Shown here: piece after piece, positions 17,207-23,997 of the stretch
Layout of the letters: each line of letters begins with the position of its first letter
Numbering within the stretch: position 1 is the first letter of the stretch
Assembly: GCF_015182285.1 (NCBI RefSeq)
Contig: NZ_PRDM01000001.1
Span: 744,001-808,000, forward strand
Direction: 5' to 3'
From: Flavobacterium hungaricum
GTDB taxonomy: Bacteria > Bacteroidota > Bacteroidia > Flavobacteriales > Flavobacteriaceae
Length of the DNA: 64,000 nt
Translations under genes and position numbers: made by a program
Notes under the pieces: generated by a model
Databases searched by the model: none
What the model was told of the DNA's origin: nothing
What the model saw: the letters and a program-made list of their open reading frames with translations, nothing else

Positions 17207-17797
17207 ATGTCAAAAGCTGCAAATACCCGACTTAACATTCTTCATAAAGCATTTGAGTTGATTTATACCAAAGGCTATCAAACCACGAGCATTGATGAAA
17301 TAATTGCAACAACTCAGGTTACAAAAGGGGCTTTTTATTACCATTTTAAAACAAAAGATGAAATGGGAGTTGCTATTATTGAAGAGATTCTAAAACCAAC
17401 GATGCAGGAACACTTTATAAAACCAACCGAAGCTTCTCAAGATCCAATTGAAGATTTTTATAATATGATCTCCTATTTATTGCTTGAAGATCCTTTTCTG
17501 CAGGTAAAATATGGATGCCCGGTTGGAAATCTTACGCAGGAAATGACCCCATGGAATACAAAGTTTAGTGAAGCTCTGGCTGAATTGGTTGATTTATGGA
17601 AAGCGACCATTATAAATTCTATTGAAAAAGGAAAAGAAGCGGGTTTAATTCGTAAAGATGTAATTGGCGAACAAGTAGCATTTTTTATTTTATCTGGCTA
17701 TTGGGGAATACGAAATTTCGGAAAACTTCAAAATGATAATTCTTCTTATCTGGTTTATTTAAAGGAGCTTAAGGGGTATCTAAATGGTTTAAAATAA
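17207..17797 (+). CDS. TetR/AcrR family transcriptional regulator
   Basis: 196 residues with the standard TetR HTH at the N-terminus (RLNILHKAFELIYTKGYQTTSIDEI...VTKGAFYYHFKTKDEMG, about 8-52) and a C-terminal ligand/dimer domain containing PVGNLTQEM, a motif seen in TetR_C_6/YxaF-like proteins. Twin operator-like palindromes lie in its own leader and just downstream of its stop, ahead of a three-gene membrane operon. It probably represses itself and that operon. Ligand unknown. Confidence 0.92.
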   Translation: MSKAANTRLNILHKAFELIYTKGYQTTSIDEIIATTQVTKGAFYYHFKTKDEMGVAIIEEILKPTMQEHFIKPTEASQDPIEDFYNMISYLLLEDPFLQVKYGCPVGNLTQEMTPWNTKFSEALAELVDLWKATIINSIEKGKEAGLIRKDVIGEQVAFFILSGYWGIRNFGKLQNDNSSYLVYLKELKGYLNGLK

Positions 17798-17804
17798 AAT
17801 TATT

Positions 17805-17845
17805 ATTCAAAAACATACTAACTGGTATGTTTTTGAATATATTTG
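17805..17845 (+). promoter_or_regulatory. Operator-promoter: long palindrome with TetR-type core and -7 box
   Basis: A perfect-armed palindrome (arms ATTCAAAAACATAC / GTATGTTTTTGAAT, 17805-17838) contains the core ATACTAACTGGTAT (17815-17828), matching the site in the tetR leader. It abuts a perfect -7 box TATATTTG (17838-17845), so bound repressor would cover the -33 region. The stem can also act as the terminator of tetR. Confidence 0.65.
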
Positions 17846-17866
17846 CATTGTCTTAATCAAAAAACA

Positions 17867-18325
17867 ATGTATCAAACTCTTTTAGAATGCCATTCTTTTA
17901 TAAGATGGTTCGTATTAGTAAGCTTGTTATATTCTATTTATAGAGCTTACAAAGGTTATTCTCAAAAACTTCCTTTTACTAAAAAAGATAACCTTGTCCG
18001 TCACTGGACGGCAACAATTGCCCATATCCAGCTTGTTTTTGGAATATTGGTTTATGTACAAAGTCCGATTGTGAAATATTTCTGGAAAAACTTTAAAGAA
18101 GCGATTCAAAATTTGGATGCTTCATTCTTCGGAATTATTCATATTGCCTTAATGCTGATTGCCATAGTTTTTATTACCATTGGCTCTGCTTTAGCCAAAA
18201 GAAAACTTCCTGAGGAGCAAAAGTTTAGAACCATTTTTGTTTGGTTTTCTATTGCCTTAGTTGTCATTTTTATTGCCATTCCGTGGCCATTTTCACCTCT
18301 TGCCAACCGACCTTATTTTAGATAA
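17867..18325 (+). CDS. Hypothetical four-helix membrane protein, first gene of TetR-controlled operon
   Basis: 152 residues with four predicted helices (SFIRWFVLVSLLYSIYRAY; WTATIAHIQLVFGILVYV; SFFGIIHIALMLIAIVFITIG; TIFVWFSIALVVIFIAIPW). Conserved-looking histidines lie in the first three helices (ECHSFIRW, AHIQ, IIHIA), which could suggest haem binding, but no family is recognised. The ATG at 17867 is preferred. An upstream TTG at 17843 would lie inside the -7 box. Only 2 bp separate it from the DUF3817 gene. Confidence 0.7.
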   Translation: MYQTLLECHSFIRWFVLVSLLYSIYRAYKGYSQKLPFTKKDNLVRHWTATIAHIQLVFGILVYVQSPIVKYFWKNFKEAIQNLDASFFGIIHIALMLIAIVFITIGSALAKRKLPEEQKFRTIFVWFSIALVVIFIAIPWPFSPLANRPYFR

Positions 18326-18327
18326 TT

Positions 18328-18639
18328 ATGAAAAATTTATTGCAGACCAATACCGGAAGATTGCGAATCATTGGATTTTTGGAAGGAACTTCGCTTTTAA
18401 TTTTGCTTTTTATAGCAATGCCAATGAAATATATTTTTGAAATGCCCTTTTTAACCCGGCCGGTAGGAACGGTTCATGGGGCTTTGTTTCTTCTTTTTAT
18501 TTTTAATACGCTGAGTGTTGGAGTAGAGCAGAACTGGAAATTTAAAAATACAACATGGAAAGTGCTTTTGGCTTGTGTGATTCCGTTTGGAACTTTTTAT
18601 ATTGATTCTAAAATTTTAAGCAAAATTAAAAACGAATAA
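18328..18639 (+). CDS. DUF3817 domain membrane protein
   Basis: 103 residues with three helices and the DUF3817/YdzA pattern: LRIIGFLEGTSLLILLFIAMPMKY (about 12-35), PVGTVHGALFLLFIF (about 46-60) and VIPFGTFYIDSKIL at the end. Small membrane protein of unknown function, often found with regulators or transporters. Middle gene of the operon 17867-18851 under the TetR-type operator. Confidence 0.85.
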   Translation: MKNLLQTNTGRLRIIGFLEGTSLLILLFIAMPMKYIFEMPFLTRPVGTVHGALFLLFIFNTLSVGVEQNWKFKNTTWKVLLACVIPFGTFYIDSKILSKIKNE

Positions 18640-18644
18640 AAGCC

Positions 18645-18851
18645 ATGGTTTTTGTATTCAAAACAAATATTGACAGCATTTCGAAAGTGAAAAAGGTAAC
18701 TCCTAAATTGAATAGGTTATTTCCAAATTCAAAGTGGAATTTTGATCTTGAAGATTGTGATAATATTCTGCGATTGGAATGTAAAGATGATATTATCGAA
18801 AAAGTTATTTTTTTAATGAAAGTTGTTGGCTTTGAGTGTGAAGCTTTATAA
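18645..18851 (+). CDS. Small hypothetical protein (68 aa), possible HMA-like fold
   Basis: 68 residues, soluble, with an alternating pattern VFKTNIDSISKVKKVTPKLN / KWNFDLEDCDNILRLECK / DIIEKVIFLMKVVGFECEAL. The beta-alpha-beta-beta-alpha-beta pattern resembles heavy-metal-associated domains but lacks their CxxC. Family members are seen in Bacteroidetes; function unknown. It starts 5 bp after the DUF3817 gene and is followed by a strong bidirectional terminator. Confidence 0.65.
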   Translation: MVFVFKTNIDSISKVKKVTPKLNRLFPNSKWNFDLEDCDNILRLECKDDIIEKVIFLMKVVGFECEAL

Positions 18852-18860
18852 AAACAAAAA

Positions 18861-18888
18861 AACATTCACCGCGGTGAATGTTTTTTTT
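18861..18888. terminator. Bidirectional terminator between convergent genes
   Basis: A perfect 22-bp palindrome (core ATTCACCGCGGTGAAT) flanked by A-run and T-run, between the 68-aa gene (+) and lpxD (-). It fits intrinsic termination on both strands. Confidence 0.88.
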
Positions 18889-18911
18889 GTTTTATCTCAA
18901 TTAAATTTGAA

Positions 18912-19910
18912 TTATTTTTTAGGAGCGCAGGCCATTCTTTTAAGTGTTGCCCATTGTTTTAGAGCGTCGCGCGCTTCAACAGCAGGGTAGCCCAGCATTG
19001 TTTTTCCTGCAGGAACATCGCCAATAACACCAGATCCAGCTCCAATTGTAGCTCCGTCACCAATAGCAGTATGATCTTTTATAGAGGCACTGCCGCCAAT
19101 AATAACACCATTTCCTAAAGTTACAGAACCAGCAAGACCGCTGTTGCCGGCCATTATACAAAATTTACCTAATTTGCTGTTGTGTCCAATTTGAACCAAA
19201 TTATCAATTTTGCAGCCGTCCCCAAGAACTGTAGAACTAAATTTACCACGATCTACACAAGTGTTAGCGCCAATTTCTACACAATTGCCTATAATAACAT
19301 TTCCAATTTGTGGAATTTTAACCAAACCTTTTTCTGAACAAGGTCTAAATCCAAAACCATCAGCACCAATTGTTGCATTAGGATGAATGATACAATCATT
19401 TCCGATATGGCAGCGTTCGCGAACAACAGCACCAGACCAAATAGTTGTATTGCGTCCTATCGTGCACTCGTCCAAAATAGTAACGTTTGGATACAGTATT
19501 GTACCAGCACCAATTTCAACTTTTGGACCCACATAACATCCAGCTCCAATTTTGACACCTTCGCCAATAATAGCGGTTTCGTCGATAGTGGCTGTTTTGT
19601 GAATGTTGTTGCGAAATAACGGAGCAGGTGGAGCAAAAAGAGCTAAAATCTGGGACATAGCCAAATCGGCATTTTTTACTTTAATAAAAGCACGATTTTC
19701 ACCAGGCTCTATAGAAATGTCTTCGTTAACAACAGCAACAGAAGCGTTTGAAGCTGACCAGTATTTTTCATATTTTTTGTTTCCTATAAACGAAATTTCT
19801 GAAGTTGTAGCCTTTTCAAGTTGCTCAGTAGCAGTTATATTTTGAGATGTTGCGCCATAAATTACGCCATTAATTACTTCGTTAATTTCTTGAATTGAAT
19901 AGGATCTCAT
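18912..19910 (-). CDS. lpxD: UDP-3-O-acylglucosamine N-acyltransferase
   Basis: 332 residues; third enzyme of lipid A synthesis, transferring an acyl chain to UDP-3-O-acyl-glucosamine. An N-terminal uridine-binding domain (about 1-100, with SEISFIGNKKYEKYW) precedes a left-handed beta helix of hexapeptide repeats ([IV]GxxxxIG type, about 105-300). The catalytic-His segment is QIGHNSKLGKFCIMAGNSGLAGS (about 243-265). GFGFRP is also typical of LpxD. It stands alone, without lpxC/fabZ neighbours, so it may be a second LpxD copy. Confidence 0.93.
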   Translation of the reverse strand: MRSYSIQEINEVINGVIYGATSQNITATEQLEKATTSEISFIGNKKYEKYWSASNASVAVVNEDISIEPGENRAFIKVKNADLAMSQILALFAPPAPLFRNNIHKTATIDETAIIGEGVKIGAGCYVGPKVEIGAGTILYPNVTILDECTIGRNTTIWSGAVVRERCHIGNDCIIHPNATIGADGFGFRPCSEKGLVKIPQIGNVIIGNCVEIGANTCVDRGKFSSTVLGDGCKIDNLVQIGHNSKLGKFCIMAGNSGLAGSVTLGNGVIIGGSASIKDHTAIGDGATIGAGSGVIGDVPAGKTMLGYPAVEARDALKQWATLKRMACAPKK

Positions 19911-20226
19911 GTAATGAATTAAAAGAGTTGGGGTTAATTTTTGCCAAATAAAATGAATTAGATTTTAATTACCTAATACTATTTTTTAATTTTTATGCGA
20001 TATGTTTAAAATAATAATGTAAATATTACAAAATTAACATTTTAGCTATTAAATTTTTGATTCTTTTCTAAAATTCTATTTTTTATTTAGTATGTATTTA
20101 CTGATGTATTTTCTTTTGTAAATTCTGTACTAGTTGGTAAAGAGGAACTTATGACTGATTTATTTCAAAAAAAAAAGCGATTCGCTCTAAAGAGGAACCG
20201 CTTTTAAAATTGTATTTAATGTAATT
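19911..20226. other. Intergenic region between lpxD and msrB
   Basis: About 316 bp, strongly AT-rich, upstream of lpxD (-) and downstream of msrB (-). The right end holds the msrB terminator: AAAAGCG / CGCTTTT arms at about 20174-20206 with interrupted inner pairing. No ORF or known RNA is visible in the rest. Confidence 0.5.
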
Positions 20227-20673
20227 TTATTCTTTGACTTTGTTTAATGATAATGCATTAATACAATAGCGAAGACCACTTGGAGGAGGACCATCTGGAA
20301 AAATGTGTCCTAAATGCGCGTCGCAGGTATTACAGGTTACCTCAACACGAATCATTCCATGTGATTTATCGGCATGATATCCAACAGCATTTTCTTTTAC
20401 TGGCTGTGTAAATGACGGCCAGCCGGTTCCTGATTCAAATTTTTCGGTAGCGTCAAACAATAAGGTGCCGCAACATTTACATTCGTAAATTCCAGGTTCA
20501 AATAAACTGCACATCTCTGAACTAAAAGATCTCTCAGTTCCTTTTAAACGTGCTACCTGAAACTCTTCTGGAGTTAGAATTTGTTTCCATTCTTCATCCG
20601 TTTTTTCCACTCTTTTATCTGGAGTTGGATTTCCTTTATTTGTAAAATGAATTACATCTGCCCATTTTATCAT
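20227..20673 (-). CDS. msrB: Peptide-methionine (R)-S-oxide reductase
   Basis: 148 residues. Reduces methionine-R-sulfoxide in oxidised proteins. Zn site: CKCCGTLLF (about 65-73) and CNTCDAHLGHIF (about 115-126). Active-site region: GTGWPSFTQP (about 80-89) and RYCINALSLNK with the catalytic Cys (about 135-145). Single-domain MsrB, no fused MsrA, no signal peptide, so cytoplasmic. Followed by its own terminator and preceded by 32 bp from the 284-aa gene. Confidence 0.96.
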   Translation of the reverse strand: MIKWADVIHFTNKGNPTPDKRVEKTDEEWKQILTPEEFQVARLKGTERSFSSEMCSLFEPGIYECKCCGTLLFDATEKFESGTGWPSFTQPVKENAVGYHADKSHGMIRVEVTCNTCDAHLGHIFPDGPPPSGLRYCINALSLNKVKE

Positions 20674-20705
20674 AACCTTTGTTTTTTAGTAAAATATGAA
20701 AAAGT

Positions 20706-21560
20706 TTAATTGTCAAAAGGATAATTGCTGTAACGCTTGTATTCTCCTGTTGCGCAATTTATTTTAACTACGTAATGTTTTAGATTTCTTGGAACTAAAT
20801 CATTTGGACGTGTTCCAGATTCTGTTTCTTCGCCAAATAAATAGTAACTGTCTTTTGGTCCCACTTCAATACCATTTATTGTAGTAGTTCTAAAAACCTG
20901 ATTCTTTCTTTTCTCTTTCAGGATACGCTCTGCGTCTTTTATTTTTATCCTGCATTTTTCAGCAAAACTATAATAGGCAATACTATCCGAAGGACTTATT
21001 TTTTTTATATGTTTTGAAATTTCTGGATTTAACCAGCCGTGTTCTCTAAAAAGAACAGCGCTCAAAAAAACTTCATTATTAATAGTTGGATTATCATTAA
21101 ATCTACAATCGTGACTTCCGAGATATCCCGCCATTCCGTAATGAAGATAAGCATAATGATTGTAACCTGAAATATAATAATGTAATTTGTTTTGTGTTGT
21201 AACTACAATTGTATCGGTTTTTAAAAAACTCTTGTAAGGAATAGTAATAGTTTTGTATTCAGTATCAGGAGATTTTTTGGCATTACCATTTTTGATCAAT
21301 GTGTCCTCAATCAATTTTCCGTTTCTCAGGATTTGGAATTTAAGAACGCTGATTTCATTTTTTTTAAACTTTGCTAACTGAATTTCTGGTTGTTCAGTTA
21401 TAAATTTAACGGAATCACATTCTTTGGAGAATGTGATTCCATCAATTTCAGCTTGTTTTATACGTTTGTTTGATGACCAAAAGAACCATCCAACTGCCAG
21501 CGCTATTAATGCGGTAACAATTGCAATAAACGTCAAACAACCTTTTACATATTCATTCAT
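20706..21560 (-). CDS. Hypothetical membrane-anchored protein
   Basis: 284 residues with an N-terminal helix (GCLTFIAIVTALIALAVGWFFW, about 7-28) and a soluble domain. The C-terminus TTINGIEVGPKDSYYLFGEE...LKHYVVKINCATGEYKRYSNYPFDN looks like a conserved end module. I recognise no family. The ATG directly abuts the prfB stop (21560/21561), so it is probably co-transcribed with prfB. Sequence suggests an inner-membrane-tethered protein facing the periplasm. Confidence 0.65.
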   Translation of the reverse strand: MNEYVKGCLTFIAIVTALIALAVGWFFWSSNKRIKQAEIDGITFSKECDSVKFITEQPEIQLAKFKKNEISVLKFQILRNGKLIEDTLIKNGNAKKSPDTEYKTITIPYKSFLKTDTIVVTTQNKLHYYISGYNHYAYLHYGMAGYLGSHDCRFNDNPTINNEVFLSAVLFREHGWLNPEISKHIKKISPSDSIAYYSFAEKCRIKIKDAERILKEKRKNQVFRTTTINGIEVGPKDSYYLFGEETESGTRPNDLVPRNLKHYVVKINCATGEYKRYSNYPFDN

Positions 21561-22659
21561 TTATTCTTCTTCTTTTTGTCCCATCATCATTAGATAGGCT
21601 TTTAAGAAAGCGTCAATGTTTCCGTTCATAACGCCGTCAACGTCGCTGGTTTCGTAACCTGTACGAACATCTTTTACTAATTTATAAGGCTGCATTACGT
21701 AATTACGAATCTGCGATCCCCATTCAATTTTCATTTTTCCGGCTTCGATATCAGCGCGTTGTGCCTGCTGTTTCTTTAATTCAATTTCATACAATTGAGA
21801 TCGAAGCATTTGCATAGCACGTTGTCTGTTATCTTGCTGTGAACGCGTTTCTGAACATTGAATCTGGATTCCGGTTGGTTTGTGAACTAATTGAACTTTT
21901 GTTTCTACTTTATTCACATTCTGCCCCCCGGCACCGCTCGAACGAGAGGTTGTAATCTCAATATCGGCAGGATTAATGTCGATCTCGATGCTGTCATCAA
22001 CCAGCGGATAAACATACACAGATACGAATGAAGTATGACGTTTGGCATTACTGTCAAAAGGAGAGATTCTAACCAGACGATGTACACCGTTTTCTCCTTT
22101 TAAGTATCCAAAAGAATAATCGCCTTCAAACTCTAAAGTTACGGTCTTTATTCCCGCAACATCACCTTCTTGAAAGTTAAGTTCTTTTATTTTGTAGCCA
22201 TAACTCTCGCCCCACATCATGTACATACGCATGAGCATTCCTGCCCAGTCGCAACTTTCGGTTCCACCGGCTCCAGCAGTAATTTGAACAACGGCACTTA
22301 AACTGTCGCCTTCATCAGAAAGCATGTTTTTGAATTCGATGTTTTCAATGTGCGATTGTGCCGCATTGTATTGTTCATCTAGTTCATCAACAGAAAGTTC
22401 TCCTTCTTTGTAAAAATCATGCGCCAGCTGCAGTTCTTCTGTAAGAGAGACAGCTTTGTCATAATCTTCAATCCATTTTTTCTTGTTTCGAAGATTTTTG
22501 ACGATGTTTTCTGCTTCTTTTGGATGGTTCCAAAAATCAGGAGCAAAAGTTTTTTCTTCTTCGTTTGCGATTTCGATTAGCTTGGCATCAACGTCAAAGA
22601 TACCTCCTCAACGCACCAAGGCGCTCCACAATACCTTTTACTTGTTCGGCTGTTGTCAT
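21561..22659 (-). CDS. prfB: Peptide chain release factor 2, with programmed +1 frameshift
   Basis: RF2 releases peptides at UGA/UAA. The gene is read in two frames. Codons 1-21 start at ATG 22659 ([21 protein letters not shown]), then an in-frame TGA at 22596-22594 is bypassed by a +1 shift (CTT T GAC) into the long frame. The product is 365 aa, the usual RF2 length. The specificity motif SPF ([12 protein letters not shown]) and the catalytic GGQ ([14 protein letters not shown]) are present. The ATG at 22325 inside the long frame is not the real start: the peptide between ([20 protein letters not shown]) is typical RF2. The TGA lets RF2 control its own level. Confidence 0.96.
22593..22608 (-). 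promoter_or_regulatory. RF2 frameshift site (AGGAGG - CTTTGAC)
   Basis: On the minus strand: AGGAGG TAT CTT TGA C. A Shine-Dalgarno-like hexamer sits a few bases before the slippery CTT-TGA, as in E. coli prfB. The SD stimulator is kept even though genes here start without SD sequences. Confidence 0.95.
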
Positions 22660-22773
22660 AAATTAATTAATAGGTTTTTATATGTTTTTTACAATTATTA
22701 CGTTAATTTGGTCTATAGAAATCTGCAAGTTAAAATTTAGTCAAACTTGCTGAAAATAACTATCAGTAATACG

Positions 22774-22781
22774 TAATTTTG
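22774..22781 (+). promoter_or_regulatory. -7 promoter box (TAATTTTG) for threonine aldolase
   Basis: TAATTTTG matches TAnnTTTG perfectly, 32 bp before the ATG at 22813, in the divergent gap with prfB. Confidence 0.5.
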
Positions 22782-22812
22782 CGTTACAAAAATAAGATAT
22801 AGTTTTTAGAAT

Positions 22813-23832
22813 ATGGAAATAAATTTAATCAGCGATACCATAACAAAGCCTACTTATGAAATGCTGCAGTATATGTTTAACGCCCATGTTGGCGATGACG
22901 TATACAAACAAGACCCAACGGTGATTGAATTAGAGAATAGAACGGCCGAGTTTTTTGGTATGGAAGCCGGACTTTTTTTTCCGTCTGGAACTATGGCCAA
23001 CCAAACCGCAATTAAACTGCACACACAGCCAGGCGAGCAGCTTATTGCCGATAAATATGCCCACGTTTATCATTATGAAGGAGGAGGGGTTTCTTTTAAC
23101 AGCGGCGTTTCTTGCTGTTTGTTAGACGGACATCGCGGGATGATAAATGCAGCGCAGGTTGCAGCAGCGATTAATGATCCAGAATTTTATCACAGTCCGT
23201 TGACAAGTTTGGTTTGTGTAGAAAATACAACCAATAAAGGCGGCGGTGCTTGTTATGAATTAGAAGATTTAAGAGAAATAAAAAAAGTTTGTGACGCTAA
23301 TAATTTGAAATTCCACCTAGACGGCGCCAGAATCTGGAATGCCATGGTAGCCAAAAGACAAAATCCGAAAGAATTTGGAGCTATATTTGACACTATTTCA
23401 GTTTGTTTGTCTAAAGGGTTGGGAGCTCCAATAGGATCGGTACTGCTTGGAAGTAAAGCGGATATTCACAGGGCATTGAGAATCAGAAAGATATTAGGGG
23501 GAGGAATGCGTCAGGTAGGGTATTTGGCAGCTGCGGGATTGTATGCTTTGGCCCATAATATTGAAAGACTGGCAGAAGACCACAGAAGAGCAAAAGAAAT
23601 TGCTAAAGTATTGAGTACAAAACCTTGGATCGCTTCAATTGAGCCTGTAGAAACTAATATTTTGATTTTTTCACTGGCAGAAGGATACAGCGATCAGCTT
23701 TTAATTGAAAAACTAAAACAGAAAAATATTTTAATAAGTTCGCTAGGTCATAATAAACTTAGAATTGTAACTCATTTAGATTATAAAGAAGTGATGCATA
23801 CTTACGTAATTGATACGCTGCAAAAGTTTTAA
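22813..23832 (+). CDS. ltaE: Low-specificity L-threonine aldolase
   Basis: 339 residues; a fold-type I PLP enzyme that cleaves L-threonine/allo-threonine to glycine and acetaldehyde. Features: NLISDTITKPTYEMLQYM at the N-terminus, ADKYAHVYHYEGGG (about 80-93) with the His that stacks on PLP, LDGARIWNA (about 170-178) with the Asp ligand, and the Schiff-base lysine in SVCLSKGLGAPIGS (about 198-211). The GGGMRQVGYLAAAG arginine motif follows. Length fits the GLY1/LtaE family. Single gene with its own promoter and terminator. Confidence 0.93.
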   Translation: MEINLISDTITKPTYEMLQYMFNAHVGDDVYKQDPTVIELENRTAEFFGMEAGLFFPSGTMANQTAIKLHTQPGEQLIADKYAHVYHYEGGGVSFNSGVSCCLLDGHRGMINAAQVAAAINDPEFYHSPLTSLVCVENTTNKGGGACYELEDLREIKKVCDANNLKFHLDGARIWNAMVAKRQNPKEFGAIFDTISVCLSKGLGAPIGSVLLGSKADIHRALRIRKILGGGMRQVGYLAAAGLYALAHNIERLAEDHRRAKEIAKVLSTKPWIASIEPVETNILIFSLAEGYSDQLLIEKLKQKNILISSLGHNKLRIVTHLDYKEVMHTYVIDTLQKF

Positions 23833-23935
23833 AAAGGCTTAAAGCTAGAAGTTTAACAGAACAAAGATTAAAAAGAAGTCTTTGAGAATTTAATACTGGC
23901 GACCAATGCTTAAATGAGGACCCGAATAATAATAG

Positions 23936-23976
23936 AAAAAGAGGCTGTTTCATAATTAATGAAAGAGCCTCTTTAA
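23936..23976. terminator. Terminator hairpin between ltaE and adhE
   Basis: Arms AAAGAGGCT / AGCCTCTTT with a second inner stem (TTTCAT / ATGAAA), flanked by A- and T-runs. It is positioned between the convergent stops of ltaE (+) and adhE (-) and can serve both. Confidence 0.82.
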
Positions 23977-23997
23977 GTATTTATTTGAAATTAATCT

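Noticed and set aside
17843..17866. Longer start (TTG) for the membrane-operon first gene
   Set aside because: The TTG lies inside the TATATTTG promoter box; the ATG at 17867 is the better start.
21561..22325. prfB as a shorter protein starting at an internal Met
   Set aside because: Typical RF2 sequence and a classical +1 frameshift site lie upstream; the true start is 22659.
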